Assembly (NCBI GenBank): GCA_002305805.1
Contig: DBQY01000015.1
Location: 210,274 to 221,215, forward strand
Direction of reading: 5' to 3'
Length of the DNA stretch: 10,942 nt
Source of the DNA: Atopobium sp. UBA1382
Lineage (GTDB): Bacteria > Actinomycetota > Coriobacteriia > Coriobacteriales > Atopobiaceae
Position numbers and translations under genes: made by a program. The notes beneath the pieces are model-generated. The model worked only from the letters and a program-made list of their open reading frames with translations. It made no database searches and was not told where the DNA came from. Numbering within the stretch: position 1 is the first letter of the stretch; each line of letters starts with the position of its first letter. Shown here one piece after another: positions 1 to 6,793 of this stretch.

Positions 1-145
1 AGAGCGTCCGAGGGGGCTCCGAGGCAACCCGTCTCGAGGGTTCCTACGTGAGATAGACCCGGACCCCTTCGTGACTTGCGCGAGCACCTCGCGGATCACC
101 GGTCACGGCTTCCGTTGGGCCTAGGGTCGGCCGGGACAATAGAAG
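1..145. other. Left-edge stretch, no supported gene
   Basis: I see no recognisable gene, tRNA or repeat here. One plus-strand frame is open from base 2 to a TAG at 122-124 and could be the C-terminal end of a convergent gene entering from the left. Its roughly 40 residues resemble no family I know, and it uses codons such as CGA, AGG, ATA and CTA that are rare in the clear genes of this window. All three minus-strand frames are interrupted. I therefore leave it unassigned. Confidence 0.3.
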
Positions 146-176
146 GCGGGGAGGGCGTCCCGAGCGCCCTCCCCGC
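146..176 (-). terminator. Intrinsic terminator of the Dha kinase cluster
   Basis: A perfect 12-bp stem (146-157 with 165-176, GCGGGGAGGGCG on the plus strand) closes a 7-nt loop, 26 nt beyond the stop codon of the fused kinase gene. On the minus strand the stem is followed by a modest T-rich tail (TTCTATTGT). On the plus strand no T tract follows, so it best serves the leftward transcript and marks the end of the operon. Confidence 0.75.
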
Positions 177-202
177 TGAAAAGGGGAATCTCTGTCGGGC
201 TC

Positions 203-1903
203 CTACTCGGGGAGCACGGTGCGAATGCAGAGGGCCATGGAAATGGCGCCGGCATCCGGGGTCCCGAGGCTGCGCTCGGCTGCCGGGCGGGCGCGTCCGA
301 CCTTGGACACCATGCTGGCGGTGTCCTCGGCGGCCTTCTGGGCGACCTCGGCCGCGGCGGCCCAGGCCTCCTCGAGCGACTTGCCCTCGCCGGCTGCGGT
401 CTCGAGGGCCTCGCCGAACGGAATCAGGGTGTCGAGCATGGTCTTGTCGCCACGGTGTGCGCCGCCGAGAGAGAGCATCTTCTCGTAGGCGGCCCTCACC
501 GCCTCGGCGGCGACCTTAGCGTCATAGCCCTCGGCCTGATCGCCCACGACGGCACCGGCGGCCTCGAGCGCGGAGCCCCAGAGCACGCCGGAGGTGCCGC
601 CGGCCTTGGCAGCCCAGGCGCGGCCCGCCTCCTTGAGGACGGAGCCGGCCGCGGCGCCACGGGAGCGGGCGTCGCACGCGGCCTCGGCGGCGAAGGTGGA
701 GCCCTTCACCATGCCTCGACCATGGTCGCCGTCACCGGCAACGCCGTCAATCTTGGCGAGGTCCTCCTCAGCTGCGGCAATCGCGGCCTGCATGCGCGCG
801 AAGGCGTCGACAATGTAGTCGGCAGCCCTGTCGGAGGCCTCGGACCCCTGCTCGAAGGTGTCAACCTGCTCCGAGAGCTGCGCGTAGACCTTGCGCTCGC
901 CGGCCGCCATGGAGCTCGCGCCCTTGCGGAACGAAGCGGTGTCGCATGGGGCGCTCCAGTAGGTCTCGAGCTCGTCGTCGAGGAACTCGACGGCGAGCGC
1001 GATGCCCTCCATGTCGAGCGAGGTCACGTACTCGCCCACGAGCGGCTCGACGAGCGTGTAGCCCTTGTCCTCGAGCAGCTGGCGAACAGTGCCCCACACG
1101 ACGAAGAGCTCCTCGTACTTGGTGGAGCCCAGGCCGTCGAGAATGACGGCTATGCGCTTGGAGTCGTCGGCGGGCGCCTCGGCGAGCACGCGCTCGACGA
1201 GGAGCTCGGCCACCTCGGCGGCGCTGGCCAGGTCTGCCTCGCCCACGCCCGGCTCGCCGTGAATGCCCTGACCGACCTCCATCTTTCCCTGCGGCACGTG
1301 AAAGAGCGGCTCGTCGCCGCCGGGCAGGGTGCAGCCACGGAAGCCCATGGACATGGTGCGGGTGCGGTCGTTGGCCTTCTCGGTGATGCGAACGAGCTCG
1401 TCGAAGGAGACGCCTGCGGCAGCGGCGGCGCCGGCGGCCTTGAAGACCATGAAGGTGCCGACGTTGCCGCGGCGCTTCTCGATCTCCTCGGGCTTTGCGG
1501 AGGCGACGTCGTCGGTGATGTAGAAGGTGCGGCAGTCGACGCCCTCCTCAATGAGGCGGTCGCGCGCCATGTTGAAGTTCATCTTGTCGCCGGCGTAGTG
1601 GCCGCCCACGATGAAGATTCCCGTGCCCTGGTCGACGGAGTGCGCGACGCCGAGCACGTCCTCGGTGGACGGGGAGGTGAAGACGTTGCCCACGACGGTA
1701 GCGTCCATGAAGCCGTCGCCGATAATGCCGCAGAACGCGGGGTAGTGGCCGGAGCCGCCGCCGTTTATGACGGCGATCTTGCCCTCTGCCATCTTCGTCG
1801 CGCGCGCGACGCCGCCGGGAACCTCGACCACATAGTCGGGATACGCCGCGACATAGCCCCTGAGCATGTCCTCGCGGAACGTCTTGGGATCGTTGTAGAG
1901 CAT
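203..1903 (-). CDS. Fused DhaK-DhaL dihydroxyacetone kinase family protein
   Basis: This 566-aa cytoplasmic protein fuses a DhaK domain (about residues 1-330) to a DhaL domain (about 365-565), the architecture and length of ATP-dependent dihydroxyacetone kinases. The DhaK half keeps the substrate pocket: GGGSGH (48-53), the Asp of AGDKMNF (Asp106), and His215 in GIHGEPG, the histidine that binds the carbonyl substrate covalently in this family. The DhaL half keeps the Mg-ATP aspartates Asp386, Asp391 and Asp393 (canonical GDGDHG), GGTSG (435-439), GDKTMLD (485-491) and a GRA...DAGA nucleotide-lid segment. It should therefore work alone with ATP. The substrate may be dihydroxyacetone, but family members also phosphorylate glyceraldehyde or erythrulose, so the specificity is open. 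It is the last gene of its operon, 14 nt after DhaL. AAAGGAG sits 5 nt before the ATG and overlaps the preceding stop region, which suggests coupled translation. Confidence 0.92.
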   Translation of the reverse strand: MLYNDPKTFREDMLRGYVAAYPDYVVEVPGGVARATKMAEGKIAVINGGGSGHYPAFCGIIGDGFMDATVVGNVFTSPSTEDVLGVAHSVDQGTGIFIVGGHYAGDKMNFNMARDRLIEEGVDCRTFYITDDVASAKPEEIEKRRGNVGTFMVFKAAGAAAAAGVSFDELVRITEKANDRTRTMSMGFRGCTLPGGDEPLFHVPQGKMEVGQGIHGEPGVGEADLASAAEVAELLVERVLAEAPADDSKRIAVILDGLGSTKYEELFVVWGTVRQLLEDKGYTLVEPLVGEYVTSLDMEGIALAVEFLDDELETYWSAPCDTASFRKGASSMAAGERKVYAQLSEQVDTFEQGSEASDRAADYIVDAFARMQAAIAAAEEDLAKIDGVAGDGDHGRGMVKGSTFAAEAACDARSRGAAAGSVLKEAGRAWAAKAGGTSGVLWGSALEAAGAVVGDQAEGYDAKVAAEAVRAAYEKMLSLGGAHRGDKTMLDTLIPFGEALETAAGEGKSLEEAWAAAAEVAQKAAEDTASMVSKVGRARPAAERSLGTPDAGAISMALCIRTVLPE

Positions 1904-1917
1904 CGGGTCTCCTTTCC

Positions 1918-2562
1918 TTAGGCGACGAAGTAATTCTTCAGGCCGAGCAGCATGTAGTAGCCGGCGAGGGCGCCCTGGTCCACGACGCCCTTGGCCTTGG
2001 CCGCGTGAACGGCGGCCTTGCCGAACTTGGGCAGCATGTCCTTGGTGGCCTCGCAGCCCTCATTCGCGCCGTCGACGGCAGCGGTAATGACCTCGGCAAA
2101 GGTCGCGTCGGGGTTGCCCTCGACGAGCGCGGCCGCCTTCTTGGCGCCCGCGTCGACCGAGTCGAGGATCGTGCGGTCGCCGAGCTGGCACTTGCCGCGC
2201 TTCTGAATGCCCTCGGCGAAGGCGGTGACGTAGGTGGCAAGGTCAGCCGGGACGAGCTCGGTCTTGCCCTTGAACGCCTTGCCGGCCTGCATGATTCCGG
2301 AGCTCATGAGGGTGCCCATCGTGGAAGGCACCTCGTTCTGCATCTTCATGCCCGCCTTCATCATCTGCTTGCCGATCTCTCCCTCGGCGGCAGTCTCGCG
2401 CAGGAAGCCAGGAAGGGCTCCGTAGCCCTTGCTCATGGTGAGGCCCAGGTCGCCGTCGCCCATGGCGGCGTCCATCTCGCAGAGCTCCTCCTTCTTCTCT
2501 GCGAAGACCTCGGCGACCTTCTCGAACATCTCAGGAATCTCGGCAACGGTTAGCTTGTCCAT
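1918..2562 (-). CDS. dhaL: Stand-alone DhaL (DAK2 domain) subunit, divergent nucleotide-binding motifs
   Basis: This 214-aa soluble protein has the length and fold signature of DhaL, the nucleotide-binding subunit that pairs with DhaK to phosphorylate dihydroxyacetone-like substrates. The three metal-binding aspartates are present (Asp31, Asp36, Asp38), as are STMGTLMSSG (80-89) and GDRTILD (128-134). It departs from the usual family pattern in several places. GDGDHG reads GDGDLG, the GG-(T/A)SG loop reads STMGT, and the C-terminal GRAS...DPGA segment reads FGKA...VVDQGA, without the arginine. It sits between DhaK and the fused kinase, so its partner is presumably the 330-aa DhaK. Stand-alone DhaL often takes phosphate from the PTS protein DhaM, which is not in the window. 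I chose the ATG at 2562 because GGAGG lies 5 nt upstream; an in-frame TTG at 2574 would overlap that site. Confidence 0.87.
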   Translation of the reverse strand: MDKLTVAEIPEMFEKVAEVFAEKKEELCEMDAAMGDGDLGLTMSKGYGALPGFLRETAAEGEIGKQMMKAGMKMQNEVPSTMGTLMSSGIMQAGKAFKGKTELVPADLATYVTAFAEGIQKRGKCQLGDRTILDSVDAGAKKAAALVEGNPDATFAEVITAAVDGANEGCEATKDMLPKFGKAAVHAAKAKGVVDQGALAGYYMLLGLKNYFVA

Positions 2563-2567
2563 GTATT

Positions 2568-2572
2568 CCTCC
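2568..2572 (-). promoter_or_regulatory. Ribosome binding site of dhaL
   Basis: The minus strand reads TTTGGAGGAATACATG. The GGAGG core is 5 nt from the ATG at 2562. An upstream in-frame TTG at 2574 overlaps this core and has no good site of its own, so the ATG start is preferred. Confidence 0.7.
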
Positions 2573-2594
2573 AAACGTGCGATCGGCGCCGGCT

Positions 2595-3587
2595 TTAGCG
2601 CTGGCAGATGAACGGGGTGTTGACGGGGTAGTCGAAGTAGCCCTTGAGCTCGTCGTCGACCTTGCAGATAGAGATCGAGGCGCCCATCATCTCCATGGAG
2701 GTGGCGTACTCGCCCGTCCAGGAGCGGTAGACCTTGACGCCCTTGGCCTCGAGCTGCTTGCGAACGGCGTTGTTCAGAATGTAGAGCTCCTCGAGAGAGG
2801 TGGCGCCCAGGCCGTTGATCAGCAGCGCGACCTCGTCGCCCTCGGCGAGCGGCATGTCCTTCAGAATCTCGTCCACGGACTCCGCTGCGAGCTCGTCGGC
2901 GGTCTTGATCGGACCGTTCCAGACGCCCGGCTCGCCGTGAATGCCCATGCCAAAGGCCATCTCGTTCTCCGCCAGCTCGAAGTTGGCGTGTCCGACCTCA
3001 GGGACGATGCAGGGGGTCAGCGCGAAGCCGACGGTGCGGACGTTGTCGCCTGCCTTCTTGGCGGCCGCGGCGACCTCCTCGAGGGTGCCCATCTGGTCGG
3101 CCTTGGCGCCGGCGGCCTTGTACATGAAAAAAATGCCCGCGACGCCGCGGCGAGCCTCGACGTTGGCGTTGGAGAGAACGTCATCGGCGCCGACGAGGGA
3201 GACGGCCTCGATGTCGTCCATGTCGAGCAGCTCGGTCGCCATGTCGAAGTTCATTATGTCGCCGGTGTAGTTGCCGTAGAGGAACAGCACGCCCGCACCG
3301 GCCTCGACCTCCTTGGCGATGTTGTAGATCTGCTCGGCGGACGGGGACTGGAACACGCCGCCCACTCCGCAGCCGTCGATCAGGCCCTCGCCCACGTAGC
3401 CCAGGAACAGCGGCACGTGACCCGAGCCGCCGCCGGTGATGATGGCGACCTTTCCGGGCTTCTTGTTGGCGATGCAGTAGCAGCGCGGGTCATCGGCGGC
3501 GCACTTCACCTGGTCGGGGAAGGAGGCATAGATGCCCTGGAGCATCTCGTCGACGTAGTTCTCGGGCGCGTTGATGATCTTCTTCAT
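2595..3587 (-). CDS. dhaK: Stand-alone DhaK, substrate-binding subunit of a dihydroxyacetone-type kinase
   Basis: This 330-aa protein has the full length of DhaK subunits. It shows GGGSGH (52-57) with His57, YTGDIMNF with Asp110, and His217 in GMGIHGEPG, the histidine that forms a covalent hemiaminal with the substrate carbonyl in this family. It has no DhaL domain, so it depends on a separate phosphoryl-delivering partner, most simply the adjacent DhaL. It is only moderately similar to the DhaK half of the fused kinase in the same operon; for example, FLYGNYTGD replaces FIVGGHYAGD. The two therefore look like long-diverged paralogues rather than a recent duplication, and may have different substrates. 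It starts at ATG with GGGAG 7 nt upstream, 15 nt after the membrane-protein gene, and is followed by dhaL after 32 nt. Confidence 0.92.
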   Translation of the reverse strand: MKKIINAPENYVDEMLQGIYASFPDQVKCAADDPRCYCIANKKPGKVAIITGGGSGHVPLFLGYVGEGLIDGCGVGGVFQSPSAEQIYNIAKEVEAGAGVLFLYGNYTGDIMNFDMATELLDMDDIEAVSLVGADDVLSNANVEARRGVAGIFFMYKAAGAKADQMGTLEEVAAAAKKAGDNVRTVGFALTPCIVPEVGHANFELAENEMAFGMGIHGEPGVWNGPIKTADELAAESVDEILKDMPLAEGDEVALLINGLGATSLEELYILNNAVRKQLEAKGVKVYRSWTGEYATSMEMMGASISICKVDDELKGYFDYPVNTPFICQR

Positions 3588-3602
3588 GGACGTTCTCCCT
3601 CT

Positions 3603-4154
3603 CTATAGGAAGTAGACGATGTAGTTGGTAACGAAGGTGAGGAAGAGAAAGACCGTCTCCATGTACTGGAACGGAATTCTGTCCTCTTCCTCCTTGTACA
3701 CGCTGGTCCAAATGAAGCCCAGGTAGAAACTGGAGGCGATGTTGACGCAAGACATGTCGAGGTTGGGTGAGGGGAAGAGCCAGCCCACGACGGTGAACAC
3801 CGCGAAGAAGGAGAGGCCGATCCACAGCGACCACTTCTGGTCGCTGTGCAGCATCTGGCTGTAGTAGAAGACCGCCTCCGAGTCGTGCCGGTTGTAACGG
3901 CGCATGCTCTCGAGAACCGCGCGCGTTATGTACATCATCAGCGCGCAGAAGAAGTACACCGCGCACAGAAGCGCCATGGAGAGCAGGTCGCTCTTCTCGA
4001 ACAGGTTGAACGCCGCGTAGAGCCAGATCGCGCAGACAAGCACGAGCTCCACGACCGTGACCACGTACGAGGACGTCTTTATGGGCGGAACCTTCTTGAG
4101 CTCGTGGACCTTCTTGAGCTGAAAGCCCTTGCCCTTGCCCTTCTTCTTAGACAT
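3603..4154 (-). CDS. Unrecognised multi-pass membrane protein, first gene of the Dha kinase cluster
   Basis: I do not recognise the family of this 183-aa protein. It begins with a strongly basic cytoplasmic stretch (nine lysines within residues 1-21). Hydrophobic segments follow at about 30-50, 56-77, 109-127, 134-152 and 163-183, giving four or five membrane spans, with charged stretches between them (78-108, including RRYNRHDSE, and KEEEDR at 154-159). There is no signal peptide of the cleaved type and no transporter motif that I can name. The gene lies 15 nt upstream of dhaK on the same strand, so it probably belongs to the kinase operon. It might carry or sense the kinase substrate, for example as a facilitator or membrane partner, but this rests only on position. 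The start is supported by GAAGGG 5 nt before the ATG. Confidence 0.8.
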   Translation of the reverse strand: MSKKKGKGKGFQLKKVHELKKVPPIKTSSYVVTVVELVLVCAIWLYAAFNLFEKSDLLSMALLCAVYFFCALMMYITRAVLESMRRYNRHDSEAVFYYSQMLHSDQKWSLWIGLSFFAVFTVVGWLFPSPNLDMSCVNIASSFYLGFIWTSVYKEEEDRIPFQYMETVFLFLTFVTNYIVYFL

Positions 4155-4216
4155 TTCTTCCCTTCAAAGGACTCGTCGGCCGAGAAGAACCGCGAGCCCG
4201 AAACCTCGATAAAAGA

Positions 4217-4250
4217 GACGGGCCGCATGACCTCCGCCATGCGACCCGTC
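4217..4250 (-). terminator. Strong intrinsic terminator between the PTS/aldolase and Dha kinase blocks
   Basis: In the leftward RNA the arms 4245-4250 plus 4238-4243 pair with 4217-4222 plus 4224-4229. This makes a 13-bp stem with one U-G wobble (4244/4223) and an 8-nt loop. The stem is followed directly by TCTTTTAT on the minus strand. In the opposite direction the wobble becomes a C-A mismatch and no T run follows, so the element is oriented leftward. It lies 15 nt beyond the aldolase stop codon and about 60 nt before the membrane-protein gene. It either ends the PTS operon or limits read-through into the kinase genes. Confidence 0.85.
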
Positions 4251-4265
4251 CGTGACAACCGCGAC

Positions 4266-4934
4266 CTACTTGGCGGGGAACTTGATCTCCTTGGGGTACT
4301 CCCACTTCTGGAGCTCCTCGGGCGGGAAGGAGTAGGGCTCCTGGCCGCCGGCGCCCGTCAGGGCGTGGTGGTACAGCTCGGCAAGCTCCTCGATGTAGCA
4401 GACCTTGAGGTAGGCCTCGTCGATGTTGGTCTCGTCAACGGCGACCGCGCCGTGGCCCTGGAGCAGGAAGACGTCGGCTTCCTGGCACGGCTCGACAACG
4501 GACTCGGCGAGGGCGGGCGTACCGGGACGGCCGTAGGGCGCGACCGGGATGCGGGCCTTCGAGCAGTTGAGGTTCGCGACCTCGTAGACGACGGCCGGAA
4601 TGGCCTTGTTCAGCACCGCGAACACCGTAGCGTACATGGAGTGCGTGTGAGCAATGGCCTTCACGTCCGGACGCGTCTGGTAGATCTTGAGGTGCATGAG
4701 AGACTCGCTCGTCGGGCGAAGACCGGTCTGGTTCTCGACGACGTTGGCGTCGAGGTCCATGACGATCATGTCGGGGACGACGAGGTCCTCGCGGTCAACG
4801 CTCGTCGGGGTGATCACCACAAGGCCGGTCTCCTCGTCGCGCGCGGAGAAGTTGCCGGACTTGTGCTTGCACATTCCCTCGCGCTGGGCCTGCTTGGCGA
4901 CATTCATGACCTTGAGCTTAAGATCCTCAAGCAT
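4266..4934 (-). CDS. Class II (zinc) aldolase, L-fuculose-1-phosphate aldolase family
   Basis: This 222-aa protein has the length and motif order of the AraD/FucA family, which uses zinc to cleave ketose 1-phosphates into dihydroxyacetone phosphate and an aldehyde, or to epimerise pentulose 5-phosphates. Visible elements are SGNFS (26-30), TPTS (42-45), SESLMH with catalytic Glu77, zinc ligands His96 and His98 in AHTHSMYA, and His161 in LLQGHGAV. A third ligand histidine after the HTH pair is typical of aldolases of this family. The gene follows the PTS EIIC gene by 51 nt, with AGGAGAG 6 nt before the ATG, so the aldolase should act on the PTS product or a derivative of it. Fuculose, rhamnulose, ribulose or another ketose phosphate are all possible. 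An epimerase role (ribulose-5-phosphate 4-epimerase) is less likely next to Dha kinases. Confidence 0.87.
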   Translation of the reverse strand: MLEDLKLKVMNVAKQAQREGMCKHKSGNFSARDEETGLVVITPTSVDREDLVVPDMIVMDLDANVVENQTGLRPTSESLMHLKIYQTRPDVKAIAHTHSMYATVFAVLNKAIPAVVYEVANLNCSKARIPVAPYGRPGTPALAESVVEPCQEADVFLLQGHGAVAVDETNIDEAYLKVCYIEELAELYHHALTGAGGQEPYSFPPEELQKWEYPKEIKFPAK

Positions 4935-4985
4935 GGGATGCTCTCCTATCTGCGAAAGACAGTGGTCAGAAACGGTACCTGCGTG

Positions 4986-6368
4986 CTACTCCTCAAGCTC
5001 GGCGGCAGCGGCTGCCTTGCGAGCCGCGGACTCCTTCTTGAGGTCGTGATAGGTGTAGAAGTAGCCGGCGAGCCAGATCACCAGGACGCCGAGCGGCAGG
5101 AAGTTGCCGTTCAGGAAGTCCAGGAACGTCGCGAAGGCGTAGGTCTGGACCGGGCCGTCGATGGAGGAGCAGGAGATGAGAGCGCCCTCGGCGAGCTCCA
5201 CCGCACCGGTGCTGTGCGCGAGGTCAGAGACGAACGGCGCAAAGACGGTGCCGACGTACAGGAAGATAGGCACGCCGATCGTGGCGAGGATGAGCATGCG
5301 GGGCAGGTTGCCGCGGGTCACGAGGTAGGCGGGCACGGCCACGGCGATGTTCACGATGCCGGCGAAGGGCAGGATGCCGTTTCCGGGAAGGATGAACGAG
5401 AAGAGAACCGTGATGGGGATGGCGTAGATGACGGTGAGCCAGATCTCGTTCGAGCCGCCCATGAACGGCCAGTCGAGGCCGACGACCAGCTCGCGGTCGG
5501 CGAACTTCTTGTGCATGAAGTCGGAGACGGCCTCGGAGATCGGGGACAGGGCCTCCATGAAGTACTTGGAGATGACCGGGAAGAGCGTGAGGCACATGGC
5601 GGCCTGGACGCCGAGGGTCAGCATGGCGGGCACGTCGTAGCCGCCGAGCAGGCCAAACAGCACGCCGATGATGAAGCCGAGGACGTGGTTCTCGGCGAAG
5701 ATGCCGACCTTCTCCTTGAGGGCGGCGGCGTCGGCCTTGGTGTTCAGCGCGGGGATCTTGCGGAGCACCTTGTCGATGGGATAGAAGATCGCGGACAGGA
5801 AGATCATCTTGTGGGTGCACGTGACGCCCGGGATGCCGGTGAGCTCGTTGATCTCGTCCTTGAAGAGGTCGGCGGTCTTGAGCTCGAAGACGATCTGGAC
5901 GGCGGCGATCACGAAGGCCAGCGGCACGGAGCCGGTGATGCCCACGACACCGATGGCGGTGAAGATCTTGCCCCAGACGTTCCAGAGGTCGGCGTTGAAG
6001 GTCTCGGTCTTATTGGCGATCAGCATGATGACGTTGATGCCGATCAGCAGCGGGAAGACCAGGATGGCGAAGGGCCACGACCAGGCGATTGCCGCCATGG
6101 TGGTCCAGCCGCCGTCCATGATCGGCAGGTCGATGCCCAGACGTGTGAGCATGGCCTCACCAACCGGCTGCACGAGGCCGGACATGTAGTTGATGAGCAT
6201 GGACATGCCGGAGAAGGCGACGCCGAGCAGGATGCCGGAGCTGATCGCGTCCTTGAGCTTCATGCGGACGATGAGGCCCATGATAATCATGATGATGGGC
6301 ACGAAGACGGCCGCACCCACGCTGTTCAGGAATTCCTGAATCCAAGCAGTTGCTTGTGCGAGGTCCAT
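4986..6368 (-). CDS. gatC: PTS EIIC permease component, galactitol (GAT) family
   Basis: This 460-aa integral membrane protein has the length of GatC, the channel that carries the substrate across the membrane while EIIB phosphorylates it. Hydrophobic segments lie at about 18-36, 43-63, 92-118, 135-161, 229-263, 308-350 (two spans), 357-378 and 421-440. Between them are polar loops, including the stretch TGIPGVTCTHKM (177-188) and the GLDWPFMGGSNE segment (297-308), which resembles the GAT-family permease pattern. The alanine- and glutamate-rich tail is probably cytoplasmic. It follows the EIIB gene by 50 nt, with GAAAGGGG 10 nt upstream of the ATG. GAT-family systems transport galactitol, D-arabitol, other pentitols or ketoses, so the name should be read as a family label and not as proof of galactitol use. 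Confidence 0.9.
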   Translation of the reverse strand: MDLAQATAWIQEFLNSVGAAVFVPIIMIIMGLIVRMKLKDAISSGILLGVAFSGMSMLINYMSGLVQPVGEAMLTRLGIDLPIMDGGWTTMAAIAWSWPFAILVFPLLIGINVIMLIANKTETFNADLWNVWGKIFTAIGVVGITGSVPLAFVIAAVQIVFELKTADLFKDEINELTGIPGVTCTHKMIFLSAIFYPIDKVLRKIPALNTKADAAALKEKVGIFAENHVLGFIIGVLFGLLGGYDVPAMLTLGVQAAMCLTLFPVISKYFMEALSPISEAVSDFMHKKFADRELVVGLDWPFMGGSNEIWLTVIYAIPITVLFSFILPGNGILPFAGIVNIAVAVPAYLVTRGNLPRMLILATIGVPIFLYVGTVFAPFVSDLAHSTGAVELAEGALISCSSIDGPVQTYAFATFLDFLNGNFLPLGVLVIWLAGYFYTYHDLKKESAARKAAAAAELEE

Positions 6369-6418
6369 AGGTTGGACACCCCTTTCAATCTAGCTTACTG
6401 GCCTTGCGACAAGAGCGC

Positions 6419-6712
6419 CTAGACGGCCTTGTAGTTCTTGATCGCCTCGACGAGCTTGTCGAACTGCTGCTTCTGACCAACACCGGTGAGGAAGGCGATG
6501 CCGTCGATGACGGGGACGTCGTACTCCTTCTTGTCACGGATGATGGTGATGTAGGCGGCGGCGTCCTTGAGGTGACGGTCGACGGACTTGAGGTCGACGG
6601 CCTCGACCTCGGCGTCGATCTTCTCCTCCTTGAGCATGCGGTTGACCTTCGAGGCGACCGTCTGGGACGTCGCCACGCCGCTGCCACAGGCCACGACAAC
6701 CTTGACTGGCAT
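6419..6712 (-). CDS. gatB: PTS EIIB component, galactitol family
   Basis: This 97-aa soluble domain accepts phosphate from EIIA and passes it to the incoming substrate at EIIC. The N-terminal loop VACGSGVATSQ carries the phosphorylated cysteine at Cys9, as in GatB proteins, and the length matches the family. A strong AAGGAGGT lies 7 nt before the ATG, the best ribosome binding site in the window, perhaps so that this small subunit is made in excess. It lies between the EIIA gene (81 nt upstream, with a hairpin in the gap) and the EIIC gene (50 nt downstream). Confidence 0.92.
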   Translation of the reverse strand: MPVKVVVACGSGVATSQTVASKVNRMLKEEKIDAEVEAVDLKSVDRHLKDAAAYITIIRDKKEYDVPVIDGIAFLTGVGQKQQFDKLVEAIKNYKAV

Positions 6713-6757
6713 TTCTGTTACCTCCTTGTTCCTTTCCCTACAGATGCCGAGCTATGT

Positions 6758-6788
6758 GCAAAAGGCCCCCCATCAGGGCCCGTTTTGC
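6758..6788 (-). terminator. Intercistronic hairpin between EIIA and EIIB genes
   Basis: In the leftward RNA, GCAAAA (6783-6788) pairs with TTTTGC (6758-6763). After a 2-nt bulge, GGCCC (6776-6780) pairs with GGGCC (6764-6768) around a 7-nt loop. The lower T-containing arm follows the GC core, so the shape resembles a terminator with a paired A/T base. It starts 5 nt past the EIIA stop. It probably works as a partial terminator or as a 3' end stabilising the EIIA message, letting some transcripts continue into EIIB and EIIC. Confidence 0.55.
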
Positions 6789-6793
6789 CGTGC

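Noticed and set aside
1..145. tRNA or riboswitch at the left edge
   Set aside because: I found no cloverleaf pairing, T-loop motif or conserved riboswitch core.
455..1921. 488-codon open frame on the plus strand
   Set aside because: It is fully antisense to the fused kinase gene, whose motifs are unambiguous. Its composition is low-complexity and Gly/Ala/Val-rich.
2577..3608. 343-codon open frame on the plus strand
   Set aside because: It mirrors dhaK on the other strand and shows no domain of its own.
3846..6422. 858-codon open frame on the plus strand
   Set aside because: It runs antisense to gatC, the aldolase and part of the membrane-protein gene. Its product is rich in Asp, Gly, His, Val and Glu without any recognisable domain, as expected for the antisense frame of GC-rich genes.
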